Positions 10,465-22,289 of a stretch of 64,000 nucleotides of DNA are shown here, piece by piece. The stretch is taken from contig JAUTXW010000214.1 in NCBI GenBank assembly GCA_030620095.1, positions 682,001 through 746,000 of the forward strand, written 5' to 3'. Within the stretch, counting starts at the first letter, position 1, and each line of letters opens with the position of its first letter. A program made the translations under genes and the position numbers. The notes below the pieces were generated by a model, which searched no databases, was not told the origin of the DNA, and saw nothing but the letters and a program-made list of their open reading frames with translations. This stretch comes from Kuschelorhynchus macadamiae. Lineage: Eukaryota > Arthropoda > Insecta > Coleoptera > Curculionidae.

Positions 10465-11655
10465 GGTTAAGTTCTTTTACCCAGAACTTCCCTCGTCATG
10501 AATATTTCCTTTCATTCGGAATAGGCAAGTGGAACACAATTTAGATCCTCATAGTCTTTTAATATACTGTCTATTCAAACATTTTTATTGTGCGCCATTT
10601 TGTTCAACCGATATGGTGGAATCGTACCAATATTTTACCAGTTTCTACCTATGACACACATTTTTTGGGCAGAATTTAAAATAAATTTAATTTTTTTACA
10701 TTGATTTTTAAAGAACGCCATTTCATATTGTCATTTTGAATTCGTACTAGTTAATCTCTATTTGGCCGCCACTTTGTTTCTCTGTAGTGAATTCATACCA
10801 TAATTTTACCAGTTTATCTCTATATCACACTTTCAAATTAATCTAATAAGTAGTTTCTCATTTTGCCATTTTGTTTTGTTGTCTAGGATACATACCAACA
10901 TTTTACAGATTGATTCCTTGATTTTTGTGCAAAATTTTGAGGTAAATTGGATAATTTTTTTTTCAGTTCCACATAACTCGTAACATTTTACCAAAAAAGT
11001 CAATCGGATAAGTAGTTTTTAATTTAACTACGCCGCGAACAGACAGACAGACACAAAAATTGAATTGAGAAATCGTATTTTTTGGCATCTGGGGACGGTA
11101 AAACGTAAAGATATGTAACACCTGTAATTTTTTTACAATTACAGACATTTTATTTGTCCGCCATTTCTCGCATAAAATTTGAAATTAATCTATTAAGAAG
11201 TTTTTCAGGCTGAATTTTTACATACTTTATTAAGCCGCCATTTTGTTTCGCCACCTTGGATTCGTAGCAAAATTTTATTAGTTTATAACTACCTAATACT
11301 TCATTTCTGTGCAAAATTTGAGGTAAATCGGATAAGTACTATTACAGTAATAATGTTTTTAACATTTCACTAGGCCGCCACTTTGTTTTGCCATATTGGA
11401 TCTTAACCAAAATTTTACCAGGTCATCCCCATCCCTAATTTATGGCCAAAATTTGTAGTGAAAAGTGGTCTTCTATGTCTCGAACAGACAGATGACAGAC
11501 CGGCAGACAGACAGACAGACAGACAGACAGACCGACGGATTTGAGAAAACCTTTTTTCCGGCGTTTAGGAACGCTGAACGCTGAAAAGATCTAAAAAAAA
11601 CCCGGAGGGTGATGTTTTCACGATTACAATACTTCCTTTTTGCGAGGGAAGTAAA
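10465..11655 (+). repeat. Composite repeat copy R2
   Basis: Begins TTTACCCAGAACTTCCCTCG at about 10477 and ends in GCGAGGGAAGTAAAAA at 11653. The two ends form a short imperfect inverted repeat (ACTTCCCTCG). Inside are several GCCGCCATTTTGTTTCGCC modules and two GACAGACAG runs (about 11041 and 11505). This copy lacks the 220-bp hammerhead units that sit after the head in R3 and R4. Confidence 0.7.
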
Positions 11656-11689
11656 AATATAAGCAAACAGATAAGTCAATATAACTTCT

Positions 11690-11935
11690 AGAGGTAATAA
11701 ATTAATTCCTGTATTTGATTTATTCTGAGAGCGAGAATCGTAATTATTTCTAAAGTTTGTGTTGTTTTCCCAGGACTTGACAACTAAATCCAAAGCAGAT
11801 GTGCGTGTGTTAAGTCTACAAAGCGGATTTAACAAAGACACACAACTTTAGAGCGCTTGTTAGTTATCCAGTAAGCATTTCAATTGTCATTTAGTCACTC
11901 ATATTTGCCTCGTTCAAAACCACTTGAATTATTCG
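11690..11935. repeat. Dispersed repeat, pair with 27440-27620
   Basis: The text around 11770-11910 (AAATCCAAAGCAGATGTG, GATTTAACAAAG, GTCACTCATAT) aligns in order with 27490-27620. No coding sense or terminal repeats were found, so the class is unknown. Confidence 0.5.
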
Positions 11936-12774
11936 GGGATTTCACTGAAATTAGTCTGTTAAATTGTATAAGATTTTAGATGTTTCGCTTAGACTTTATC
12001 AATGCTTTTTATTTTAAATAGATACGATTTCACGACATAAGCTAGTTCTACTTCTCATAGTTCTACGTTCTTTTGCCTTTCTTGTTACTTGGGTTATTTT
12101 ATTTATCTGTTTTATTACAAGGCTGGCTTTCAGTTTTATAGCTTTAAGGGATTTTTAAAGAGATGCAGTTGACACCCCGCTCAACTCTCCTTTTTATCCG
12201 GTGTTGGGACGGACAGTGGAGTTTCTTGGTTTGCTTATTCCACCCATAGTGTAAATATGAATCAAATTGTCCAGCATTGTCTAGAGGTAATGCCATTTTT
12301 AGTGTGGTCCTGGAAAGCAACATTATGGATTTGTTCAGTCTAGTTGCACATAATTGAAGTGAGGATACAATGATAAAATATTTTATATATTTTATAATTA
12401 ATTATATATTTGCATTTTTTTATTTACTTAGACGTTTGTTTTGCATCAAACTATATAAAACCATCGTTCAATCTCTTTTAAACGGTGACCAATATCAAAA
12501 AGGACAGTTGAGCATATTATTGGAAATAGATAATTTTCGTGGTTCTTTTGTTAAGTAATCATTATCTAATTATATTAATTGTTTTCGTTGTAATAGTTCT
12601 TCAGGTTAGCTGTTTTATTAATAATAAAATAAACCAATTAAATTAATCGCAAGTTTTTTAGCTGGATATAATTAATCACTGTTATTTTTTGTAGGATTTC
12701 TTAAATATTATTTATTACAATTGATCCTTAGATATAAAATTTTTATACTATCATAGGTGTTACATAAATAAAAA
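11936..12774. other. No gene seen
   Basis: AT-rich. A 62-codon frame at 12370-12558 is Ile/Phe/Tyr-rich, has no recognisable motif and is probably chance. Confidence 0.5.
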
Positions 12775-14690
12775 AATCGGTATATTTCTTTACCCGGAAC
12801 TTCCCTCGTTATGCTTTTTTTTCTATTTTTTAGGAATAGTGAGATGTGACCTAATTTAGTTCAGTACATAGTCACAGTATATATGTGTTACACATAATGT
12901 CTTTTCATTTTTTGTTTGTTCCACCATATTGTATTCCTACCAATATTTTACCATTTTCTTTCTATCTCTGCCACACTTGACTTTTGGGCATAATAAAATA
13001 AATTTAATAAGTAGTTTTCACATTGACACATACTGCTATTTTGCTAAGTCATATTGAATTCGTACCAGTTCATGCCATTTTCACATCTAATTTTTCTGCA
13101 AAATCAATTGAACGGGAAGAAGAATTAATATGTGGGAAATATCTGGAACGGAGTAGGTAAAGACTGATAATATGGGTTTCATGCAGGATATACATTTCAT
13201 ATATGTGCTGAGAATGCAACAATAAAGTTGCGAAACGTCGACCATTTAAAAAATTTGGTTTTTATTACTGTATCCCAATCCCAAATAATACACCACTCTA
13301 ACATAAAAACAAAAATATCGTTTATGAAAATCATTTGGAAAAGCCGCCATTTTGTTCCGCCATCCTCGATTCGTTCCAAAATATTACCAGTTTATTCCAA
13401 ACATAATAATAACTTTTTTAACATTTCACTAGGCCGCCATTTTGTTTCACCACATTGGATTTTTACCGAAATCTTACCAGGATATGCCCATAAGACCCTT
13501 TATTTTTGACCAAAATTTGAAGTCAATCGGGTAAGTAGTCTTTAAGCTATGCCGCGAACTGACAGACAGACAGAAAGACTGACAGACGGACCGACGGAGT
13601 TGATGAAACAATATTTTTTGGCATTTAGCGACGTTAAAACGTAAAGATGTGTAAAAGTGAGAGGGTGACTTTTTTCACTCTTAAAAACATTTTACTTGGC
13701 CGCCATTTTGTTCGGCCATCTTGATTTAGTACCACGATTTAACTAGTTGATCCATGTACTACAATTAGTTATGGCACACAATTTGAAATCAAACCATTAA
13801 GCAGTTTTTTCAGGGTGAATTTTTTAAAATTTTATTAAGCCGCCATTTTGTTCCGCCATCTTGGATTCATACCAAAACGTAACCGGTTGATTCCAATTTA
13901 ATACTTGATGTTTTTGCAAAATTTGAGATACATTGGATGAGTAGTTTTGTAATAATAATTTTTTTAATAACTCACTAAGCCGCCATATTTGATTTTTATC
14001 AAAATCCTACCAGACCATCTCCATATGACCCTTAATTTTTGACCAAAATATGAAGTCAATCGAGTAAGTAGTCTTTAAGCTATGCCTCGAACTGACAGAC
14101 AGACAGAAAGACGGACGGACGGACGGACGGACGGACGGACGGACGGACGGACGGACGGACTTCATAAAACCTATATTATGGCATCTAGCGACGCTAAAAC
14201 GTAAAGACGTGTAAAAATAAGAGGGTAACTTTTTTACAATTACAAAACTTTTATTTGGCCGCCATTTTGTTCGGCCATCTTGAATTACTACCATTATTTT
14301 ACTAGTTGATCCTTATACCATTAGTTATGGTACACAATTTGAGATCAAACAATTAAACATTTTTTTCAAGCTTAATTTTTAAAAATTTTTATTCAGCCGC
14401 CATTTTGTTCCGCCATCTTGGATTCGTACCAAAATGTTATCAGTTGATTCCAACATAATACTTGATGTTTCTCCAAAATTTGAGATAAATTGGATGAGGA
14501 GTTTTTTAATAATAATTTTTTTAACATTTCACTAAGCCGCCATTGTGTTTCGCCATGTTGGATTTTAACCAAAATGTTACCAGGTCATCCCCATATAACC
14601 CTTAATTTTTGACTAAAACTTTAAGTCAATCGAGCAAGTAATTTTTTAGCTACGCCGCGAAAAGACAGACAGGCAGACAGACAGATAGAA
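12775..14690 (+). repeat. Composite repeat copy R3, 3' truncated
   Basis: Starts with ATTTCTTTACCCGGAACTTC near 12783. After the head follows one hammerhead-bearing unit (13140-13290), then a tail of modules built on GCCGCCATTTTGTT at about 13341, 13433, 13697, 13842, 13980, 14259, 14396 and 14537. The modules come in three types (FTTCGGCCATCTTGAATT-, FTTCCGCCATCTTGGATTC- and FTTTCGCCATATTGGATT-like, where F marks the preceding CCGCCAT box), followed by a GACAGACAG run, giving a higher-order period near 560 bp (13697 to 14259). The expected end is missing where a Tc1 element begins. Confidence 0.75.
13205..13243 (+). ncRNA. Hammerhead-like motif (R3)
   Basis: GTG, CTGAGAA, one base, perfect GCAAC/GTTGC hairpin with an AATAAA loop, GAAACGTC, GACC. 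The hairpin and cleavage side are intact, but the first box has A in place of the invariant G (CTGAGAA for CTGAGGA), and the 5' outer stem reads GTG instead of GTC. Confidence 0.45.
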
Positions 14691-14710
14691 TACGGTATGA
14701 AAAAATACAC

Positions 14711-15779
14711 AGATCGCCAAAATTCTTGGACCCCCACCTTATTTAATGAACTATTTCTTTTTAAAGAAAATTAAAAACCTATGGCAAAGAACATTTAATT
14801 ATGAGTAACAAATTGTGTATTTTGGAGTTATAAAGATTTCATATACATGACAAAAAAAGATGAAAAAATTGAAGTTTAATTTTTTTACAAACCAAAAATT
14901 AAATGCAATACAAAAAAAGTTAGTTAGTGGCACTTTTAAAAATCGCTGTATCTTCCCCTTCTGTGCCATAAAAAGTTGAAACGCCTATGCATGGAATTAA
15001 TGACTGCGGGATATTGTTACATTCCTCTTCAGTTGCATTCTTAGGTCCTGAAGAGTTAAAGGTGGATTATCCTTATGATGAATCGGTCTTTGAACGTTAT
15101 CCCATACGTGTTCGATCATATTCATGTCTGGAGAGTACTGTAGCCACCCCAATGTTTCAATATTTCCAATTTGTAATGCCTCTCTTACCCTTCTAGTGCG
15201 ATGAGGTCTGGCATTGTCATCTATGAAGATGAAATTGTAGTCAGTTTCATTGCGAACTGGATGAATTATACCTGGTATAATGTTTTTTGCGCCTAGGAAC
15301 ACGTAAAACTTTTCTAGATCTTAAATTATATATCAGCATATAGTCTCCTTCTTATGGTCCTCAAAAAATGACCTCGGAGAGCTGTGTCTGAAACTGTTAA
15401 AATTCGTTATATGACGATCTTTCTTTCAGTTTTTTCATACAAATGCACGATACGAACGACAGAACTTCTTGGAACCCAGTCGATAAGAAATTGCACGATT
15501 TGAAAAATGGTGTTGATGCAAAGCGACCATTCTTACTCTACCAAATGCCGAAATTACGTTTGCTGGCATCGAGGTCACACAATATGCATATGTCAAGGCA
15601 CTGATATGATTGACTTAGTTATCGAAATTGTTTCTGGTCGAGTGTAAACGATATAAAACAAGACCTTTTGTTGTTCATGGACTCCAAAAAAAAACATACT
15701 TTACATTAACATTACATTTAGCGTAAACAAAATATTTAAATCGAAAAATACTAAGAACTCTAAGAATTTTGGCGAAGAA
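14711..15779 (-). mobile_element. Internally deleted Tc1-like element
   Basis: Ends carry an inverted repeat: TCGCCAAAATTCTTGGA at 14714 and TCTAAGAATTTTGGCGAA ending near 15776. Internal transposase remnants run on the minus strand. It lies at the broken end of composite repeat R3, so it may have inserted there. Confidence 0.65.
14997..15590 (-). pseudogene. Tc1-like transposase relic
   Basis: C-terminal catalytic half (minus, 15302 to 14997): FIFIDDNARPHRTRRV holds the second Asp of the DDE triad, and WLQYSPDMNMIEHVWDN the final Glu (IEHVWD), spacing typical of Tc1 (DD34E). Upstream, 15580-15470 (minus) reads FGRVRMVALHQHHFSNRAIS and YRLGSKKFC, the N-terminal HTH. The sequence between the HTH and the second Asp, which should hold the first Asp, is largely deleted, so the enzyme is dead. 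A complete Tc1 transposase is about 340 residues. Confidence 0.85.
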
Positions 15780-17229
15780 CGTATAGTTGTGATCACATCA
15801 ACATGCCATGGCTTTGGATTCATTGAAAAGCTATAGTCAAATGAAAGTTCAGAGTAGAGAATAAAATTTTGCAGTATAAGAAACTCCTAAATGATGTCAA
15901 AAGTTTTTATGACTGTGAGCTCATCATTGAGTAACTGTAAAAAGTTCTTATTAAAGTGCATTTTAAACTTCTACTTCTCAAACCAGAACTTACTAAGCTC
16001 TTTACTAGGCTCATTTCCCATTTATTTCTTGTTAACTGAATTTGTATTATTTTTTTTGTAAAAGAAACACGATTATATTATTATATTAGTTCTTCCTATC
16101 ATTAAATCTTAAGATTCCTAAAAGACTAAAAATATAGGGTATCTACTATGTTCCCTTTAATTTTTTACAGTAACTGTAAACACTGTATCAACCGGATACA
16201 AAAGGTATGCTGATAGGTATTGAATGTTAATTATGAACAGAGATGCTATAGCTATGAACCACACTAGATTGAACAGCCACAGTGGAGGGTCGACATGATC
16301 TGATCACTTTTAACCTAACATAGATTGACACAAGATGACACAGACAAAATTAGCTCCCTCCTCCCCACCAAACTAATTTCTTATTTTGATAATTTCTACC
16401 TGCGTAACCTTAGACTGAACCGTAAATTGTCGCATCATGTAGCAAAATTATAAGAACATCAACATGTTTCGATTGGATACGAGAGTGCGACGTTGCCAAG
16501 TCTACTTTTTTCCCCTAAGTTTAAGGAAATTGTGCACTATCTGGCAACACCGCATGGGGGTGTCTGGGGATGACCCCTATCTACATAGTCTCAATCACCT
16601 AGGCCTTAAAATAACAAAGATACCCATTAAGCCCAATTTAATTACAAATTTTATCATACCCCGTAGTCGTCGAAGGGTCAGCTACCTATCGAAAGGCCCC
16701 TGTATACAGCAATTATGTCGTCACTTCTAGTGCACCCGATATCCGATGTTTCTACAAAACACCTGATGTATGAAACGGGTATATAGAAGCAGCCAGCCTA
16801 CCGTAGCAGGACCAGTATTGGATATACGAGTGAACTGCAAAGATCTAGGGATAATGATAACGTTTTAATTATTGTTTTCACCCTATGTAAACGATGTAGT
16901 CGCAATATTGTGTGAACAAATCGAACAGTTTCTGGTTATACCTACGTGGTGAAGTGACACTGAAAGCTCATCGAAAGACTTTGAGCCCATTTGTAAGAAA
17001 AATCTACCAGTTACATTTTGGGTGCAATATTAGCAAACAGGACTAAACCTGGACTCCGAAAATTCGCTGCCACACTTGCTTAAGGACCTTAACAGGGGTA
17101 CTGACATGTCTATGAAGTTTGGGGAGCCAATGGTTGCTATTTTTGCTTAACAAAAATCCATACCTGTCCCTAAGCCTCCAAATACGAAATCTCCTCGAAA
17201 TGGGATGATGAACTAGATGATTGTAAAGT
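15780..17229. other. No gene recognised
   Basis: 16260-16960 is less AT-rich than its surroundings and has several medium frames (for example 16464-16730 plus), but none shows a domain I recognise. It could be the remains of a retroelement or of a promoter-like region; nothing in the sequence decides this. Confidence 0.4.
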
Positions 17230-18090
17230 AAAAGCCGTGCCAACTTTTCAAGAGGAAGACGAATTCTGGATGTAGTAACAGTGATTTGGATCTTCCCAAA
17301 ACAAAAGCACAGCTGCTTGGATCTCGTTTAAAGCAGTGGAATCTTTTACAAAAAGCAGTGAAAATTTCCACTTTTCGGAAAATACTAGCAGTATTTTTCT
17401 CAACGGCAAATGATTTAGTTTACTGTCGTGATATTTCGGGTTTAATAAACGAACTTGGTCTTTCCTATAAACTTTCCTAGTGGCGACTGTTTGTTGACTC
17501 TTCGAAATAAAAAACCATCTGTTCTTTTTGAGCCATACTGTAAATATGAATGAAAAGTACGAGTTCATGCATATATTCCTTAACAGCATAAAATACGAAG
17601 ATCATAAATGGAATATTCGTGCCAATCTTAAAGTTGTTGCCCTACTCACAGGACTGCAGAGTCAGAAACCAGCATTATGTTGTTAAAAACCGGCCGTTAC
17701 GTGAAAACATTGTGCCTGGTCTGAAAAACGTCCATAATGAACCGTTAGTACAGCAGCAGAAAATTTATTTATCTCTTCATTTAATGCTAGGGCTTGTAAA
17801 AAAAATTGTTAAAGCCTTAAATAGAGAAAGAAATGCTTTTCTTTATTTATTTTACTTACACACGAGATAAGAAAATGGGACGTGGACTGCCTTCAATGCT
17901 TGCAACAACCTGGTGGCAACATGTCACTCACTTAAGCTGCATTTTCGTCACTCCCATTTGGAATTTGTCCCTGACAATTTAGGTGCAGTTTCAGAGGAAC
18001 ACGCCAAAAAATATCACCACCAAATTATTCAAATGGACAAACGATATCACTATGGACTGGGGTCGGGAGTACTGTTGGACCGTCAAACAT
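17230..18090 (+). pseudogene. Arthropod multicopy Cys-rich protein, decayed copy
   Basis: Fragments in several frames follow the order seen in the better copy at 23905-25110. 17286-17480: LPKTKAQLLGSRLKQWNLLQ, an N-terminal block of this family. 17490-17640: WRLFVDSSK, then NEKYEFMHIFLNSIKYEDHK, matching the EEYETIALVLRIIKYEEHQW block of the other copy. 17719-17870: VHNEPLVQQQKIYLSLHLML, then KIVKALNRERNAF, matching NEPLVSREKILLPPLHIKLG. 17930-18060: HSHLEFVPDNLGAVSEEH, then the RYH block near the C-terminus. The family is widespread and multicopy in arthropod genomes; its biochemical role is not known to me. Many stops make this copy non-functional. Confidence 0.65.
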
Positions 18091-18784
18091 GAAATCGACC
18101 CCGGCGAATACGAAAGAAAAATAAATCAAAATAATTTATTTGATTGAAATTATACATTTTACGTTGTTTATACTATAACGACATATTAGTGTCAATAACT
18201 CTACTTAGTAAGCAAATATTAATATTCCTCAACTATAAATTACAGGTAGAATTAATTTATCTCAGTATCGCAGTAACTATTTAGTTTGCGCTGTAGCTAA
18301 TTAATTAAATTTAAGCGAATCTAATTACATAGTGGTTATATTATTGTATCCTTGGTATAGTCAATAAAGCAATTACAATAACAATAATAACGTAGTTATA
18401 TTACAACGCGTTTATTTAGTTAAGCTATTTCTAAATTTCTAAGGAATGTAATGACGTTAAATATTTATACAAGCATCAAAGTTGGTTTATATCCACTTTT
18501 TTAATAGTTCGTACAAAAATTTTTATTTCATCGCTTTATAATTTTTTTATAAACAATTTTAAATCAGATCATTAAGTTTAAGCTAAATTGCCAATTGAGG
18601 CTTTTGTAAAAATCATTGCAATACAGTTGTTTTTGGAATACATGGTATGTTTATGAATAGAAATTTACAGACAATTGAATTTTTAATTATCCAAATATGT
18701 GGGAAAATTAATAGAAACTATATAGAGATAAAATGGACATTTTGTTGTTCGATGGCAACTAAATAAATAAGGGCGCAATTTTTA
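18091..18784. other. No gene seen
   Basis: Strongly AT-rich, no frame of useful length and no recognised repeat until the head of composite repeat R4. Confidence 0.5.
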
Positions 18785-19487
18785 AAAAGTCGGTAAATTT
18801 CTTTACCCGGAACTTCCCTCGTTATGATTTTTTTCCGTTTGTTAGGAATAGTGAAGTGTGACCCAATTTAGTTCAGTACAAAGTCACAGTATATATTATG
18901 TATTACATATACTGTCTTTTCATTTTTGTTTGTTTCATCATATATTCGATTCTTACCAATATTTTACCATTTTCTTTCTACCTATGCCACACTTGACTTT
19001 TGGCAATAATAAAATAAATTTAATAAGCAGTTTTTACATTGACACATACCGTCATTTTGCTTCGTCATGTTGAATTCGTACCAGTTTATCCCATTTTCAC
19101 ATCTAATTTTTCTGCAAAATTAATTGATCTGAAAATTAAAAGATTTTTTTACGTTGATTTTTTAAAAAATTTATTTGGTCGCCATTTTGTTTCTCCATCT
19201 TAAATTGAAACCCATATTTTCGTTAATGATCCTCTTGTTGTTATGTTAAAGTGTTATTATTTGGGGTCATAGATTTTATATCCTACATGAAACCCATATT
19301 ATCAGTCTTCACCTACTTTGTTGGTCTGAAGATATTTCCTAACTCCAAATAATACACCACTCTAACAATAAGAAGATCGTTAACGAAAATCATTTAGAAA
19401 CTTAATATCTGAGAAATATCTGCGAACCAACGGAGTAGGTAAAGACTGATAATATGGGTTTTATGCAAGATATAAAATGTATATATG

Positions 19488-19527
19488 TGTCCTGAGAATG
19501 CAACAATAAAGTTGCGAAAAGTCGACA
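19488..19527 (+). ncRNA. Hammerhead-like motif, monomer 1
   Basis: TGTC / CTGAGAA / one base / GCAAC-AATAAA-GTTGC / GAAAAGTC / GACA. Outer stem TGTC-GACA and hairpin are perfect. The first box has A for G at the eighth core position, and stem III has A for C, so this monomer is probably slower or dead. Confidence 0.5.
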
Positions 19528-19712
19528 ATTTAAAAAAAGACTTTTGTTTTTTTTGGTGAATCCTAACCCCTAATAATACATCGCTCTAACATAAGAACAG
19601 AATGATCGTTAACGAAAACCATAGAAACATATAATCTGGAAAATATCTGCGGGCCAACGGAGTAGGAAAAGACTGATAATATGGGGTTCATGCAGGATAT
19701 AGAAACTATATG

Positions 19713-19751
19713 TGTCCTGAGTATGTAACAGTAAAGTTGCGAAATGTCGGT
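19713..19751 (+). ncRNA. Hammerhead-like motif, monomer 2
   Basis: TGTC / CTGAGTA / one base / GTAAC-AGTAAA-GTTGC / GAAATGTC / GGTT. The hairpin stays paired through a G-T wobble. Core and outer stem are degraded. Confidence 0.4.
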
Positions 19752-19930
19752 TAGTAAAAAATAGACTTTTGTTTTTTACTGAACCCTAACCCTAAATAAT
19801 ACACCACTGTAACATGACAACAAGAGGTTTGTTAACGAAAACTATTTAGAAACTTAATATCCAGGAAATATTTGCGGACCAAGGGAGTAGCTGATAATAT
19901 GGGTTTCATTCAGGATATAGGATCTATATA

Positions 19931-19970
19931 TGTCCTGAGGATGCACAATGTAGGTTACGAAACGTCGACC
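19931..19970 (+). ncRNA. Hammerhead-like motif, monomer 3
   Basis: TGTC / CTGAGGA / hairpin region / GAAACGTC / GACC. Both core boxes and the cleavage text match consensus (CTGANGA ... GAAAC GTC), but the hairpin (GCAC...GTTAC) is mispaired. Confidence 0.45.
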
Positions 19971-22289
19971 ACTTAAAAAAGACAAGAGGCTTGTTTTTTT
20001 ACTGGATCTTAACCCCAAATAATACACCACCCTAACAAAATTTTTTAAATATTGTTTAGGATTGGGTTTTTACTAAAATATTACCAGGTCGTGCGCATAT
20101 GACCCTTAATTTTTGGTCAAAATTTGAAGTCAATCGGATAAGTAGTATTTAAGGTATGTCGCGAACTGACAGGCAGACCGACGGAATTGATAAAACATGT
20201 TTTTAGGCATTTAAGGACGCTCAAACGTGAAAACATGTAAAACCTGAGAGGAGAATTTTTTCACGATACAAAATTTTATTTAGCCGCAATTATGTTCCAC
20301 CATCTTGAATTAGTAACACACTTTTACTAGTTAAGCCTTATAGTACAATTAGTTATGGCAAACAATTTGACATCGTTAAGTAGCTTTTTGTTTTTTGTTT
20401 TGTTTCGCCATCTTAGATTCGTATCAATATATTACCAGTTGATTCGAACATAATACTTGATGTTTATGCACAATTTCAAACAAATTCGACAAATAGCTTT
20501 TTCATAATATTTTTTAACATTTCTCTAGACCGCCATTTTGTTGTTGCCATACTCGATTTTTACCAAAATATTACCAGATCATCCCAATATGATTCTTAAT
20601 TTTGTATCAAAATTTGAAGTCAATCGGGTTAGTTCTTAAGCTATGCCGCGAACTGAGAGACCGACCGACAGACGGGCCGACGGAATTAATGGAACATATT
20701 TTTGTGCATCTACGAACGCTAAAACGTGAAAATATGTAAAACCTTAGAGGGTGATTTCTTTCATGATTAAAAACATTTTATTTGGCCGACATATTGGATT
20801 CTTATCAATATCTTACCAGGCCATCCCCATATGAACCTTAATTTTTGACGAAAATTTGAGGTCAATCAGGTAAGCAGTCTTTAAACTACGCTGCGAACTA
20901 ACAAACAGACAGAAAGAATGACAGACGGACCGACGAAGTTGATAAAACAATATTGTTTGGCGTCTAGCGACGCTAAAACGTAAGTATGAGGAAGTAAGAG
21001 GGTGACTTTTTCACGATTTCAAACATTTTATTTGGCCGCCATTTTGTTCGGCTATCTTGAATTAATACCACTATTTTACTAGTTGATCCCTATACCACAA
21101 TTGATTATGGCACACAATTTGAAATAAAACCAATAAGAGTTTTTAAATATTTTTTTAAGCCGCAAAAATTTGAGATAAATTAGATGAGTAGTTTTGTGAT
21201 AATGATTATTTTAACATTTCACTAAGCCGCCATTTTGTTTCTCTATATTGGATTTTTACGAAAATCTTACCAGATCATCCCCATATGACCCTTAATTTTT
21301 GACCAAAATTTGAAATCAATCGGGTAAGTAGTCTTTAAGCTATGCCGCGAACTGACAGACAGAGCGACAGACGGACTGACGGTCTTGATAACACATATTT
21401 TTTGGCATCTAGGGACGTTTAAACGGAAAGAGGTGTAAAATTAAGAGGGTGACTTTTTCACGATTACAAACATTTTATTTTTCCGCCATTTTGTTCGGCC
21501 ATCTTGAATTAGTACCACTATTTTACTAGTTGATCCCTCTACCAAAATTAGTTATGGCACACAGTTTGAAATCAAACCATTAAGCAGTTTTTCAGGCTGA
21601 ATTTTTAAATATTTTATTAAGCCGCCATTTTGTTCCGCCATCTTTGATTCATACCAAAATATTACTAGTTGATTCCAACATAATACTTTTTGCAAAATTT
21701 GAGATAAATTTGATGAGTAGTATTTTGCATTTCACTATTTTACTATATTCGTTTCGCCATATTGGATTTTTACCAAAATTTTACCAGGTCATCCCCATAT
21801 GACCTCTTAATTTTTGACCAAAATTTCAAGTCAATCGGGTAAGTAGTTTTTTAGCTACGCCGCGAACAGACAGACCGACGGAATTGAGAAAACATGTTTT
21901 TCGTCATCCAGGAACCCTGAAACGTAGATTGATTTTTTCACGATTACAATACTTCCCTTTTACGAGGGAAGTAAAAAGCTTGATTTGATGTATAAACTGC
22001 AATTAATTCAAAAAAGTAATGAGGTAGGTACATCCTCCGACCTATGAGGGGACAATTTTTTCCTCATCAAGCTATTTTGGTAGGTAATAATAAATCTTTT
22101 AAATTTGTTCTGTCAGTAAGTGGAAAAGGGATCATCCAAAATATCGTATTTCATATGGTTTCCCGAGTTTTTAGGCAACCAAGTTCAATTCTAATGTACT
22201 AATCAGTTTAATTTTTAACAATTTATATTATTGATTTTCTAGATAGATGGCTCTTTTTATAATTATAATATCGTTGTTTGATTATTCAA

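Larger units (their letters stand above)
19376..20040 (+). repeat. About 220-bp tandem array, one hammerhead-like motif per monomer
   Basis: Three consecutive monomers. The CCTGA box occurs at 19491, 19716 and 19934, giving periods of 225 and 218 bp. Each monomer repeats, in order: ATAATACACCACTCTAACAT-type text, a GTTAACGAAAA box, GGAGTAGGTAAAGACTGATA-type text, ATGGGTTTCATGCAGGATAT-type text, the hammerhead-like motif, then a TTTTGTTTTTTACTG run. Monomers differ from each other at many sites, so the array is not young. The monomer size and one ribozyme per monomer match the plan of retrozymes and ribozyme-bearing satellites known from animals. Confidence 0.8.
18785..21978 (+). repeat. Composite repeat copy R4, complete (about 3.2 kb)
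   Basis: The only copy with both ends and all parts. Head: TTTCTTTACCCGGAACTTCC at 18799. Then modules with CATTTTG boxes to about 19200. Then an inverted partial unit (19210-19330) and a tandem array of hammerhead-bearing units (19376-20040). Then a long tail of GCCGCCATTTTGTT modules with GACAGAC-type runs at 20167, 20660, 20895, 21353 and 21869. End: CCCTTTTACGAGGGAAGTAA near 21974. Ends share the inverted text ACTTCCCTCG. Open frames here are unstable between copies, so I see no conserved protein. Confidence 0.8.

Noticed and set aside
14007..14294. Open frame rich in SVRPSVRPS repeats (similar frames near 11473 and 35819)
   Set aside because: It is a translation of the GACGGACGG/GACAGACAG run. 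Copies of the composite repeat do not keep the frame, so there is no sign of a conserved protein.
14987..15196. Plus-strand frame over the Tc1 relic
   Set aside because: It is antisense to the recognisable Tc1 catalytic domain on the minus strand.
16464..16730. 88-codon plus-strand frame as a gene
   Set aside because: No domain, no homologous copy in the window and no conserved context.
19376..20040. CRISPR-like array
   Set aside because: Whole 220-bp units repeat. There are no short identical repeats with unique spacers, no cas genes, and the setting is eukaryotic.
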